Shown piece after piece: positions 35,038 to 44,395 of a stretch of 64,000 nt of DNA. The DNA comes from a bacterium 0.1xD8-71. GTDB lineage: Bacteria > Bacillota > Clostridia > Lachnospirales > Lachnospiraceae. The translations under genes and the position numbers were made by a program. The notes beneath the pieces were generated by a model. It did no database searches, was not told the origin of the DNA, and worked only from the letters and a program-made list of their open reading frames with translations. Within the stretch, counting starts at the first letter, position 1, and each line of letters begins with the position of its first letter. The DNA lies in the NCBI GenBank assembly GCA_003612405.1, contig RAYR01000010.1, positions 1-64,000 of the forward strand. The letters run 5' to 3'.

Positions 35038-36159
35038 TCAGACATTTGAAAATACCTTCGCCAACAGTTCATAGTACTGCTTCGTCAGAGTCATCTGATC
35101 ATACATGCTAAAATCCATCTCCCCGACTCTGTCCACCGGATTTTCCATCACCCTGATCCACTCCTCCACATCATAGGGGTCCCTCACATAGTTAGCTTTT
35201 CCCTGGGTCACTTCCGGCACACAAGTTCTGTCTGTGGCAATCGCCACTGTCCCAAAAAGCATGGCCTCCACAGGCGGCATCCCAAACCCCTCAAAGACAC
35301 TGGGAAACAAAAATGCCTTACTGTATTTATAAAGCGCATTTCTCTCATCATTCTCCACAAACCCGGTAAGAATGACTTCCTCCTGCAATCCTCTGTCCGC
35401 TATCTGTGCCTGAAGCTTCTCCTTGTTCTTTCCGCCCACGCCGGATATCAGAAGCTTCTTTGGCAGGGCAATCCCTCTATCCTTAATCTGCCGCATCACT
35501 TCAATGATTGTATCCAGGTTCTTATGGGGTATCAGCTGGGCAATGGTATAATAATACGCTTTCTCTGTAATATGATAACGCCCGGCCAGTTCGGCAAAGG
35601 GCGCCGTCTCCTCCTCCTTCACCGTAATCGGATTATAGATGGTGGTAATCTTATCGGGGCGCATATGATAACGGCTGATGATATCCTCCCTCACCCAGTC
35701 GGATATGGCCACCAGATGCCTGGATATATGGGTATCCAGCCACCAGCACAGCCTGGAATAAGCAATTTCATGGAAAGGATGATACTGGGGATAATGGGCC
35801 GCCTGCAAGTCGTGAATCACATTCACATAAGTGACCCCGCCGTTAAACAATGGCCTGCAATACACCGGCACAAAACATTTACGGATGCCTTTACGGCGAA
35901 GAAACCTGTTCTGGCAGAAAAACTGCCACAGTATCCTGCCCCCGATATTGGCCGACACCACATTTGTTTCAAGTAATTCTATCCGCTCATCCGCCGCATA
36001 ATGCTCCAGGGATTCCCGATTGTCCTTCGATACCAGCAACAAAAGGCGAAAAGGCTCCTTGAGTTGCAAGAAGCCGTCCAGAAGATTCCTGATATAAAAT
36101 TCCGTTCCGCCCACCTTTCTGGGGCGGAGCCACAATAAATCCACCGCAATCTCAAGCAT
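35038..36159 (-). CDS. GT4 glycosyltransferase
   Basis: 373 aa. GT-B fold with the N-terminal WLRPRKVGGTEFYIRNLLDG and the donor motif FPSVFEGFGMPPVEAMLFG (EX7E, near residues 291-299). FGMPP-type enzymes include mannosyl- and other hexosyltransferases. NVIHDLQAAHYPQYHP is another subgroup mark. It lies 16 bp after the DUF2304 gene. Confidence 0.9.
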   Translation of the reverse strand: MLEIAVDLLWLRPRKVGGTEFYIRNLLDGFLQLKEPFRLLLLVSKDNRESLEHYAADERIELLETNVVSANIGGRILWQFFCQNRFLRRKGIRKCFVPVYCRPLFNGGVTYVNVIHDLQAAHYPQYHPFHEIAYSRLCWWLDTHISRHLVAISDWVREDIISRYHMRPDKITTIYNPITVKEEETAPFAELAGRYHITEKAYYYTIAQLIPHKNLDTIIEVMRQIKDRGIALPKKLLISGVGGKNKEKLQAQIADRGLQEEVILTGFVENDERNALYKYSKAFLFPSVFEGFGMPPVEAMLFGTVAIATDRTCVPEVTQGKANYVRDPYDVEEWIRVMENPVDRVGEMDFSMYDQMTLTKQYYELLAKVFSNV

Positions 36160-36175
36160 ATCCTACCTCGTATCC

Positions 36176-36541
36176 TTATTCCTTCCGGGCGCCCTTTTCC
36201 AACTCCCGCACACGTTTGTCAAGAATCGCCAGTTCCTGGGTCAGCGTCCTCAGCTTGCGATTCTGTCTGGAAGCAATGGAGGTAAGCGACAGCAGAATCA
36301 GGATGATAAAGCCGATGGAAAATATAAACAGTCCGTTCATGTTATCCTGAATACCGAAAATACGGATAATCTTCGTCAGCAGTTCCGGTACCACCACCAG
36401 TATTCCCATCACAACACCGGCTACCAGCCACAACAGCGTATATTTCAGGTTCAGCGCCTTCTGTTTTAAGAAATACAGGATCACTATAAAGTAACTGATC
36501 ACCAGAACAATCAGTACGACTCGCAGGTTATTGGGTATCAT
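36176..36541 (-). CDS. DUF2304 small membrane protein
   Basis: 121 aa. Three hydrophobic segments (about 7-26, 34-54, 68-86) followed by a charged helical tail that can form a coiled coil (TLTQELAILDKRVRELEKG). DUF2304 proteins nearly always follow a DPM1-like GT2 gene, as here, with a 14-bp overlap. They are thought to assist that polyprenyl-phosphate transferase. Strong GGAGGGAG ribosome site upstream. Confidence 0.85.
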   Translation of the reverse strand: MIPNNLRVVLIVLVISYFIVILYFLKQKALNLKYTLLWLVAGVVMGILVVVPELLTKIIRIFGIQDNMNGLFIFSIGFIILILLSLTSIASRQNRKLRTLTQELAILDKRVRELEKGARKE

Positions 36542-37289
36542 CGTTTGCTGCTCCCTCCTTGACTTCCTCTCTCCGGCCTCTTCTTATCCCGTAACTGAGT
36601 CTGCATACCAGAATCGCCAGGGTCACTTTGATCATATAATAAATGGACTTCTTAAAGGTAATGGAACTGATGCCGCCCTCTCTCGCCCGCATCTGCACCG
36701 GCACTTCCTTTACTACGCCAAGGTGCATGACCGCTTCTACAATGGCTTCCGGTTCCGGGTAATCCGTGGGATAATCCTTGCTGTAGATTTCGATGAACAT
36801 ACGGTTTACCGCCCGGTATCCGCTGGTCACATCCATGACTTTCTTGCCGGTGGTGATGCGAATTAACAGACTTAAGATATTAATCCCCATCCGGCGGCTG
36901 GCCGAAGATTGAAATCCTTCCTTCTCCAGAAACCGGGATCCGATGACCACATCCGCCTCCTTCTGCACAAGCGGCTGTAAGAGCCTGTCCAGATAAGCAA
37001 TGTCATGCTGACCGTCTCCATCCATCTGCACGGCAATATCATAATCATTCTTGTAGGCATAAATATATCCGGCCTGCACGGCACCTCCGATTCCCATATT
37101 GATCGGCAAATCCAGATAATGAAACTTCTCCCGCCTGCAAAGCTTCAACGTGCTGTCCGTGGAACCGTCATTGACCACCAGATAATCATACTGAGGAGCC
37201 GTCTCCATCATCTGCCTTACCACACGCACAATATTTTCCGCCTCATTGTAGGCTGGTATAATAACCAGGATCTTGTTTTCTTCTTTCAT
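36528..37289 (-). CDS. GT2 DPM1-like polyprenyl-phosphate glycosyltransferase
   Basis: About 253 aa. VIIPAYNEAENIVRVVRQM at the N-terminus, VVNDGSTDST, and the metal site QMDGDGQHD near residue 85 are classic DPM1 motifs. It probably loads a hexose onto polyprenyl phosphate. Together with the DUF2304 gene and the large membrane protein upstream (37334), it could form a side-chain module: loader, helper and GT-C transferase. Start is uncertain among ATGs at 37289, 37292 and 37301; GGGG 6 nt upstream favours 37289. Confidence 0.87.
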   Translation of the reverse strand: MKEENKILVIIPAYNEAENIVRVVRQMMETAPQYDYLVVNDGSTDSTLKLCRREKFHYLDLPINMGIGGAVQAGYIYAYKNDYDIAVQMDGDGQHDIAYLDRLLQPLVQKEADVVIGSRFLEKEGFQSSASRRMGINILSLLIRITTGKKVMDVTSGYRAVNRMFIEIYSKDYPTDYPEPEAIVEAVMHLGVVKEVPVQMRAREGGISSITFKKSIYYMIKVTLAILVCRLSYGIRRGRREEVKEGAANDDTQ

Positions 37290-37333
37290 CATAATCCCCA
37301 TTCCAGAGCGTTTCCGTTCCTTTTCACCGGCCA

Positions 37334-38944
37334 TTACGTTTCTGTCACCGCATCCGGCCGTTTCCTGCTGCGGTTAGTTCTGCCAGATATCAGCTCCCTG
37401 ATACGGCATCTCCACAACTGCTGTAACAACAGGCAGTAAGCTGCATAAAAGATTCCGAAATTATACACCAGATACCGCTGCTGCCCATAAAAGACCAAAG
37501 ATATAACCACTACCAGCACCACATTCGTGCCCAGTACAAAGGCCATGAACTCCGCGTATCTGCTGTCCGCCTTCCTGTCCGCATAGGCCCAGATCATCAT
37601 CCCAAGCGCTGACAGATATAAGAAAAGTGTCACCAGATGACACAACAGATAAAGCGGTGCCCACTGGAAAAACACGGTACTGATAAAGGCCTGTGGCAAC
37701 AGTATCAGGGAATGATACAGGAATCTTCCGAAGTGGGCTTTCAGAAGCGTCAAGCCGATTGTCTGAAGATGCCGGTTGCGGATATCACTGAATTCATCAG
37801 ACTGGATAATCTCCGGATGCTCGGCCACATAATACTCCGATGGTGTCCCCAGACAGGTCTTTCCGACCATACCGATACCATCCACAATATCTTTCCACAT
37901 CCATAAACCTTTTTCTTCATAAGAATGTAACTGTCCTTCCGCATCAGCTGTCTCATATAATTTATAAAACAGGCCCCTTACGACCTCATCCTCAAAAAGT
38001 GCCGCATCTTCCGGATCGGCTTCGTACATACCCCTGGAAAACACAAGACTCACAAACTGGCTGGGTGAAAAATCTTTGTCCACAAGCGGTATCTCTCCCG
38101 TTGGTGCCTGTACGCTGTCCTGCATCCCATCGGCACCTTCCTGTTCCACCGGAAGTTCCTGCTGCTCCAGGTTTTCCGCTTCCGTTTCTATCTCCTGCAC
38201 ATGCAGGGCAAAGCGATAAAGCCAGCTGTCCTGCATCACTATACGCTGATAAACACCGCTAATCTGCAAGACCAGCCCCACACCCGCCAGACTGACCACC
38301 AGACAGCCCGCCAGCCCCGCCGCCAGTCTCACAGGCAGTCGTTTCTTCTTCTCCTGTCCTACACCCATACAGACAAGATACCAGAATATAATCCCGCATA
38401 CGCCAAAGAGAATCTGCATCTGTGAACGTGTCAGCGCCAGTACCAGAACCATACCTGACGCCACGGCAAGCTGCCCGTAGCTTTTCCTCCATACGGCTCT
38501 CATGAGAAAAGCCACAAAAAGATAAAACAGGGAATAAGATACGCCTTCTGACAAAATCGCCTGAGGCATCATGGCTGCGGGCATCTCTATGGTGTAAGGA
38601 TACAGCAGGAAGCAGAAGATAACAAGGCTCTCCCAGGCTCTCAGGGCAAATTCCCTCTTAACCGTCTCCACCAGAAACACCAGGCATAAAGCTGCCAATA
38701 ACACCTGTTCTACCACCACTGCCCGCAGGTAAACCGCATCGCCGAACAGATATTGATTCAGCAGAACAAACAACGGATACAGGGGCATAACGCCCTCATT
38801 GCGCTCCGCCCGCAGATAAACCCGACTGTCATCAAACAGTACCGGCTCCCTGGAACCGACTGCCAGAAACAGAATCACTGCCGCCAGAAACAGGAACCCG
38901 CCAAATATCCACTCTGCCTTTTTTTCCTTCCAATTTACTTTCAT
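37334..38944 (-). CDS. Large multi-pass membrane protein, GT-C-like
   Basis: 536 aa with about ten hydrophobic segments. An acidic extracytoplasmic loop (roughly residues 240-370) interrupts them, including a Glu/Gln-rich stretch near 250-270. PVLFDDSRVYLRAERNEG near the N-terminus resembles the acidic catalytic loop of GT-C enzymes. I do not recognise the family with certainty. Its place before a DPM1-like GT2 and DUF2304 fits a transferase using a polyprenyl-phosphate sugar outside the membrane. ATGA overlap with the acyltransferase stop. Confidence 0.7.
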   Translation of the reverse strand: MKVNWKEKKAEWIFGGFLFLAAVILFLAVGSREPVLFDDSRVYLRAERNEGVMPLYPLFVLLNQYLFGDAVYLRAVVVEQVLLAALCLVFLVETVKREFALRAWESLVIFCFLLYPYTIEMPAAMMPQAILSEGVSYSLFYLFVAFLMRAVWRKSYGQLAVASGMVLVLALTRSQMQILFGVCGIIFWYLVCMGVGQEKKKRLPVRLAAGLAGCLVVSLAGVGLVLQISGVYQRIVMQDSWLYRFALHVQEIETEAENLEQQELPVEQEGADGMQDSVQAPTGEIPLVDKDFSPSQFVSLVFSRGMYEADPEDAALFEDEVVRGLFYKLYETADAEGQLHSYEEKGLWMWKDIVDGIGMVGKTCLGTPSEYYVAEHPEIIQSDEFSDIRNRHLQTIGLTLLKAHFGRFLYHSLILLPQAFISTVFFQWAPLYLLCHLVTLFLYLSALGMMIWAYADRKADSRYAEFMAFVLGTNVVLVVVISLVFYGQQRYLVYNFGIFYAAYCLLLQQLWRCRIRELISGRTNRSRKRPDAVTET

Positions 38945-39945
38945 CTTCTATTTCCTTTTCCCAGACAAAGGATTCTGACCACCGGTACATGAGACAAACC
39001 CATACCCACGATACAGCACAAAGAACATATTATACCGCTTAACAGACAGTACCACACAAATGTCATTACCCGGCCTGTCAGCATATGCTCCAGGGGACTG
39101 CTCCATCTCATCATAACGGCGTGCAGAATATATATCAATAAAGTATATTTTCCCCAGAAAGCCAGTGTCTTTCGCAGTACACCCGGCAGCTTACAATCCG
39201 CAAACAAATACAAAAGCATGACTGTCATATACATGCCCAAAAACATTCGCCGAAGAGAGGTCCCTACAGAGGCATGATCAAAGTCAAACTGCGGCAAAAG
39301 TGCCACATAACACAGGGCACACAGCAAAATAATATGCTTTTTATGAAAAAGTCCTTTCACCCAGCTGTTTTCCGCATACAGTACTGCCAGGGAAAAAGGA
39401 ATCATATAGCCGATCATATCCCGAAAAAGCTGATACCTGGTCAGCAGATAAAGAATCAGAAACAAAGCCGCTGTCGCACACCATGCAGGAAGCTGCACGG
39501 ACAGACCTTCTTTCCCTGCTTTTTTCCGGACGAACTCTTTAATCCCCACATATAACATATAAGAAACAATCAGCCCATACAGGGTGGGAAGGAACCAGTA
39601 CGCCGTATTGGTGACAAACACACTCTCAAATTCCTCCCGCCAGTCGATACCGCCCCCCTGAAGCAATGCGGATATCACAGGAATCAGAAAACACCAGGAC
39701 AGATAGGGCACCATAATATTGAGAAACCGTTTCCCCAGATAATTCCACTTGCCTTTATTTCCAAAAGAAAGGGCGGCCGTCACCCCGCACACAAACATAA
39801 AAAGAGGCATATGAAAAGAATAAATGAAATTATAAATACCTTTATACTCCTGCTTCGCCGTCACCAGATGTCCTAAGACCACAAGAAAAGCCGCCAGACC
39901 TTTCAGTTCATCCAGATACCTGATCCTCTCATGCCTGTCCGTCAA
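38941..39945 (-). CDS. Acyltransferase_3 family membrane O-acetyltransferase (OafA-like)
   Basis: About 335 aa with ten hydrophobic segments. RIRYLDELKGLAAFLVVLGH at the start carries the conserved R, D and H of the family, and FHMPLFMFVCG is the next shared block. These proteins acetylate sugar hydroxyls on the outer face. TTG at 39945 has an ideal GGAGG 6 nt upstream and a family-like N-terminus, so I prefer it over upstream starts inside the ABC gene. It overlaps that gene by 17 bp. Confidence 0.87.
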   Translation of the reverse strand: MTDRHERIRYLDELKGLAAFLVVLGHLVTAKQEYKGIYNFIYSFHMPLFMFVCGVTAALSFGNKGKWNYLGKRFLNIMVPYLSWCFLIPVISALLQGGGIDWREEFESVFVTNTAYWFLPTLYGLIVSYMLYVGIKEFVRKKAGKEGLSVQLPAWCATAALFLILYLLTRYQLFRDMIGYMIPFSLAVLYAENSWVKGLFHKKHIILLCALCYVALLPQFDFDHASVGTSLRRMFLGMYMTVMLLYLFADCKLPGVLRKTLAFWGKYTLLIYILHAVMMRWSSPLEHMLTGRVMTFVWYCLLSGIICSLCCIVGMGLSHVPVVRILCLGKGNRR

Positions 39946-41713
39946 AGACTTCCTCCTTGCTGCGTTCCACAATCCTGCCTTTCTCCACCTCATAAATCCT
40001 GTCCACGTTACGGATTGTCGTGAGTCTGTGGGCAATAATGATCATGGTCTTCATTCCCTGTAGATTTTCAATGGCCTCCATGACTGCCGACTCCGTCTCA
40101 TTGTCCAGCGCGGAAGTGGCTTCATCCAGTACCAGTATCTCCGGATCGTGGTAGAGTGCCCTGGCAATACCGATTCTCTGTCTTTGTCCGCCGGATAATC
40201 TGACACCTCTGTCACCTACAATCGTATCGAGTCCCAGAGGAAGACCCTCTATAAACTCCGCAAGCTGTGCTTTTTTCATGGCTGCAAGCACTGCTTCCTC
40301 GTCAATCTCATCCTCCCGTACACCAAAGGCAATATTATTGCGGATGGTATCATCGGAAAGATAAATCACCTGGGGAATATATCCCACCTGGGCATGGAAA
40401 GTCTTGGGCTTTTCGTGCACATTAATATAATCCGCCATGACACGGCCTTTCTGCGGGGACAACAGACCCAGGATAATATCTACCATAGTAGTCTTGCCGG
40501 AACCGGTGGAACCTATGAAAGCCACCGTCTTACCCTTCTCAATCCGGATAGCCGCCCCGTCAATGACCGCCTCCTTTGTGTTGGGATAGCAGTAAGTCAC
40601 TCCCTGTACTTCTATGGCATCCTGTAACTGCCAGGCTTCCTTTTCTTCCCGATCCTGCACGCCGATATATTCTTCCACCGTTTTTAAGTCACGGTAAATC
40701 AGCTCCACGCTGGGCAGTGCAAAGACCATATTGGTGGCATGTTCATTGATCCGCCCCACACTGGGCATCAGACGCATGGCCGCCACCGCAAAAGCCGCCA
40801 GCTGGGAGATATAATAGATCATGTCAGCCTCGCCGAAGAGAAGCTTCACGATAATGGCAAGCAGCATACCTGTCATGGCCACCGTCTCCACCGTATACTT
40901 GGGCAGAATGGAAATGGTTCTGGCTATCCACAGACCTTTGGCATATTTCTTATAATATCCCTGGTAGGCATCGGTAAAATAGGACTCTCTGCCTAAAATC
41001 TTAATCTCCTTGATGCCGCCAAGGGCCTGGTTCATCCACTGAAAAAGTTTCCCCTGGTATCTCTGGTTATCCAGTCCCAGTTTACGGCTGTATTTTCTGG
41101 TTGTCAGAAGAAAAAGTCCCACAAAAACCACCAGCAGTCCCAACACAATAATCGTCATGGATTTACTGACTACCATCAGATAAATTACCATTACGCCGCA
41201 GACCGCAAGCTCCGCCACCAGTTCCAGAGAGTACATGACCACCTGCATGAAACGGGAGGTATCCTCCTGTAAGCTCCTTTGCAGGGTGGCGATATTATTG
41301 TTCAGATGAAAGGTATAAGGCTCTTTCATATAGGTTCCCAAAAGTCTGATGGAAAGCTTCATCTGGGTATTATACGAGAATTTAAAAATATAACTTTTTT
41401 CCAGTACCAGATAGATATTCTTGATCAGATAAACGGCAATAATCCCGCCACTGAAGGCAACCATAAAACTCCTATGGGAAGAAAACCCAAAAAATTCATA
41501 AGCTGTCCGCAGATACCAGGTTTTCTCGATTGTAGACTGATCCGCTATAATCTCCACGAAAGGCATAAAGACCATGACGCCCATCAGTTCCAGAAAACTA
41601 CCGATGACAATCGCCATAAGAAGAAGCAACAGCTTTCCTTTGTCCCGTCTGTCAAAGATATACCTTAACATGGAAATCAGCCCCTTGGGGCGGGATTCTC
41701 TCTCTTTATTCAT
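39929..41713 (-). CDS. ABC exporter, fused permease-ATPase, PglK/MsbA-like
   Basis: 594 aa. The membrane part has LELMGVMVFMPFVEII near residue 45, the PglK-type mark. In the ATPase part, Walker A is GSTGSGKTT near 402, signature LSGGQRQRIGIARAL near 505, Walker B ILVLDEAT and IIAHR. It is a paralogue of 9461-11296 and a candidate flippase for a lipid-linked oligosaccharide. AGGAG ribosome site upstream of ATG. Confidence 0.88.
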   Translation of the reverse strand: MNKERESRPKGLISMLRYIFDRRDKGKLLLLLMAIVIGSFLELMGVMVFMPFVEIIADQSTIEKTWYLRTAYEFFGFSSHRSFMVAFSGGIIAVYLIKNIYLVLEKSYIFKFSYNTQMKLSIRLLGTYMKEPYTFHLNNNIATLQRSLQEDTSRFMQVVMYSLELVAELAVCGVMVIYLMVVSKSMTIIVLGLLVVFVGLFLLTTRKYSRKLGLDNQRYQGKLFQWMNQALGGIKEIKILGRESYFTDAYQGYYKKYAKGLWIARTISILPKYTVETVAMTGMLLAIIVKLLFGEADMIYYISQLAAFAVAAMRLMPSVGRINEHATNMVFALPSVELIYRDLKTVEEYIGVQDREEKEAWQLQDAIEVQGVTYCYPNTKEAVIDGAAIRIEKGKTVAFIGSTGSGKTTMVDIILGLLSPQKGRVMADYINVHEKPKTFHAQVGYIPQVIYLSDDTIRNNIAFGVREDEIDEEAVLAAMKKAQLAEFIEGLPLGLDTIVGDRGVRLSGGQRQRIGIARALYHDPEILVLDEATSALDNETESAVMEAIENLQGMKTMIIIAHRLTTIRNVDRIYEVEKGRIVERSKEEVFDGQA

Positions 41714-41755
41714 TCAACTTAACTCCTCTTACCGCAACAGGCGAACTGCCACGGT

Positions 41756-42331
41756 TTATCCAAAAAGTGCCTGACACAGGCTGGCATGGGAATTATTATC
41801 ACTGATTTTCCGTGCCGGGATGCCTGCCCAGGTGGTTCCTGCCTCGGGAATATCCCGTGTCACCACCGCATTGGCCCCTACCGCCACATCATCTGCAATC
41901 CGGACAGCACCGATCACCTTCGCGCCGCTCCCAAAATAACAGTTGTTACCAATCACTGCCGCCTCATGGCTTCCGCCCGTCGCACCGATTGTCACACCTT
42001 CCTGCAAACGGCAGTTCCTGCCAATCTTAGCATTGGCATGTACCACAATCGTGCCGTAGTGGGGAATGGAAAGTCCCGGCCCAAACACATTGATCGGAAG
42101 GGTCATTCCCAGACGCACGCTCAGACGGTGAAACCGATAACCGTAATATTTGCCAAACATGGTTCCCACCGGTCCCTTTTTACAGTTCTTCGTATACTCT
42201 ACCTGCCGAAGAAGCCTTTCCAGCTTCCAGATCTCATCTCCAAAAAGATGTGGTCTGACATCCTTTTGTCTGCCCAGCGCAAGCTGATCCTGTCGCAGAT
42301 ATTCATAATACTCTTTCTTACTTGTGATCAT
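41756..42331 (-). CDS. Serine O-acetyltransferase-like (CysE/CapG-type) hexapeptide acetyltransferase
   Basis: 191 aa. The N-terminal helical part is followed by GPGLSIPHYGTIVVHANAKIG and hexapeptide repeats (VTIGATGG, then IGNNCYFGSGAKVIG). It resembles CysE, but in a glycan locus a sugar O-acetyltransferase (CapG-like) is more likely. The His in IPHYGTIVVH is the expected catalytic base. AAAGG 9 nt before ATG. Confidence 0.85.
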   Translation of the reverse strand: MITSKKEYYEYLRQDQLALGRQKDVRPHLFGDEIWKLERLLRQVEYTKNCKKGPVGTMFGKYYGYRFHRLSVRLGMTLPINVFGPGLSIPHYGTIVVHANAKIGRNCRLQEGVTIGATGGSHEAAVIGNNCYFGSGAKVIGAVRIADDVAVGANAVVTRDIPEAGTTWAGIPARKISDNNSHASLCQALFG

Positions 42332-42350
42332 AATCCAATACCTTTATCTT

Positions 42351-43214
42351 CTACAGTCGCACCTTTATCTGAGAAAGATACTGCGTATAACCGGCCTCCT
42401 TATTGGCATCCTCGCTCTCAATCTCATGTTTCTCAATCTTACACTTATCCGGCACCTGCCTCACATACCATTCATACTCCATATCCATATGGCCGATATC
42501 CAGCACCCGGTATCCCTTCTGAAACAGCTCCAGCGCAAGGAACTTGGCCGCAACCCCCACAGACAGCAGGAAAAGCCTGTCCTTTCCATAAACCTCACAG
42601 GCTTCCAGAATCCGTGGAATCGCTCCATAGGCATCCCGCGGCGGACAGATAATCCGCTCTACGCTGGCCGCCGTATCCAGCAGATCATTTCCCACGCCAT
42701 TGTGTGTCCTGGTACCTTCCACTACCACAACGTCTTTATTTTCCCATATTTTTCTGATTTTAGCAAACCATCTGCCGCAGTTACTGCGGTCCTGGGCGTA
42801 GTAATAACAGCGCGACACAAAGGTAGTATAGTAAATCCGGTTGGGGTTGCAGTATTTCTCATAAGTTTTCCTGCAAAACAACAGGTGGTCTTTCCAGAAC
42901 TGCCTGCTGGCCTTTCGATGATCCGAAAGGGTATCAAATATCCCCGGAATCGTCACCATCAGATCATCATAAGGATAGGCCAGTATCCCGGCCAGACCCT
43001 CTGCAATCTCAGGAGATGCCTTCTGCAACATCAGATCCCCGCCCTTGATCATCACAATCTCACCGTCACCGAAACGCACCAGACTCTTATTGGTCTGAAG
43101 CAGCTCATCTATGGTCTCGTCTATACTATGCACTTTTACGGAATTATGCAGGATGCCCTTTTCATAGAGAAAATAGGCAATGGCTGCCAGGATATCTTTT
43201 ATTTTTCTTTTCAT
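42351..43214 (-). CDS. DUF1792/GT-D-fold glycosyltransferase
   Basis: 287 aa. SLVRFGDGEIVMIKGGDL near residues 44-61 and VVEGTRTHNGVGNDLLD near 165 are the donor-binding marks of the GT-D fold first defined in streptococcal DGT1/DUF1792, which transfers glucose on serine-rich adhesins. In polysaccharide loci homologues are taken to add a hexose to a lipid-linked or protein acceptor. The acceptor here is unknown. Confidence 0.87.
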   Translation of the reverse strand: MKRKIKDILAAIAYFLYEKGILHNSVKVHSIDETIDELLQTNKSLVRFGDGEIVMIKGGDLMLQKASPEIAEGLAGILAYPYDDLMVTIPGIFDTLSDHRKASRQFWKDHLLFCRKTYEKYCNPNRIYYTTFVSRCYYYAQDRSNCGRWFAKIRKIWENKDVVVVEGTRTHNGVGNDLLDTAASVERIICPPRDAYGAIPRILEACEVYGKDRLFLLSVGVAAKFLALELFQKGYRVLDIGHMDMEYEWYVRQVPDKCKIEKHEIESEDANKEAGYTQYLSQIKVRL

Positions 43215-43246
43215 GGATTCTTCCGTTTACGCTTTCTTTCCTATTC

Positions 43247-44395
43247 TCAATACAGATGTTCCTCCACAATCCGCTCCCGCATCTGCATGATGGTATTGTA
43301 ATAATGCTCAAAATCATATTTCTCCGCCACTGCACGATACCCTGCCGCTCCCATCGCAAGCATCCGAGTCCGGTCGGAAAGCATCTCATCCACCTTCCGG
43401 AACAAATCTTCCTCATCACAGTCTTGAAACCAGAGTCCGGTAATACCAACCTCCACATAACAGGCCGTACCATTGGTATCGCTGACGATAACCGGAAGCG
43501 CATAACTCATGGCCTCCAGCTGGGAAACCGAAGCCATCTCCAGAGTACTGGGGATTACATACAAATCCGCCGCCAGATACTCTTTCTCCATATCCCGTCT
43601 GGCTATGTTTGTCTTAACCACAGCCATATCTTCCATGTGATGTTCTCTCACATACTGCCTTACCTGTTCACAATACTCTTTCTGGAAATGATTTGTTGCC
43701 TCTCCCACCAGCGTCAGATGTATCTTATACTTATCCCTGAGTCTTTCTGCCACACGTAACAGCATCAGGTGGTGTTTTCTGATCTCATATTTACCGATAC
43801 AGAGAATATGTACCGTATCGTCCTTGAAATACTGCCTCTTATCCGGCGCACACTGTACCTGCGTCACAAAGGGCACAAAATAATCTTCCGGTTTGATGGC
43901 CGTGCCCGACTTTTTCATACCCATCACCGGGGTCATGCGTACTTTAGGTGACCACCTGTCCACCAGACGATGAATCAGATCACTTTTGGCAGGCGCCGAC
44001 CAGAGGGGATTCTGGTTATAGAGAATACAGGGATACCCCTTTTTCTTACAGATATGGTAAGCCGCCATGGAATACAGCGACCTTTCCCGCAAAATCACCA
44101 CATCCGGCGCAAAGTCACAGATTAATCTGCGGAGTTTCCTCATGGGCGGGAACCCATGCTGGATCTTAAACACCACCGCCGTGGGATCCTTTCTGTGAAT
44201 CACTTTCATATACAGAAAGTCAAATGCCTTGTAGAGAGGGGAATATCCCAGCACAATCGGCGTCACATAAGAATAATCCTCTATGATTGCCGCATAGTGA
44301 CTGATAAAGCGCACCTCATGTCCATGCTCCACAAGCCCTTTCATAATATCCATCTGATTGGTATGATAGCGCGGTGCCACATACAAAAATCTCAT
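43247..44395 (-). CDS. GT4 glycosyltransferase
   Basis: 382 aa. GT-B fold; MRFLYVAPRYHTNQMDIMKG at the start, LCIGKYEIRKHHLMLLRV at the beginning of the donor half, and IPSTLEMASVSQLEAMSYA (EX7E type, near 284-294). It is coupled to the radical SAM gene by an ATGA overlap, so the two are co-translated. Confidence 0.88.
   Translation of the reverse strand: MRFLYVAPRYHTNQMDIMKGLVEHGHEVRFISHYAAIIEDYSYVTPIVLGYSPLYKAFDFLYMKVIHRKDPTAVVFKIQHGFPPMRKLRRLICDFAPDVVILRERSLYSMAAYHICKKKGYPCILYNQNPLWSAPAKSDLIHRLVDRWSPKVRMTPVMGMKKSGTAIKPEDYFVPFVTQVQCAPDKRQYFKDDTVHILCIGKYEIRKHHLMLLRVAERLRDKYKIHLTLVGEATNHFQKEYCEQVRQYVREHHMEDMAVVKTNIARRDMEKEYLAADLYVIPSTLEMASVSQLEAMSYALPVIVSDTNGTACYVEVGITGLWFQDCDEEDLFRKVDEMLSDRTRMLAMGAAGYRAVAEKYDFEHYYNTIMQMRERIVEEHLY

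Noticed and set aside
39653-39658. Run of six C in the acyltransferase_3 gene as a fourth phase switch
   Set aside because: Too short to be hypermutable, and the frame is intact with an ordinary Gly-Gly codon pair.
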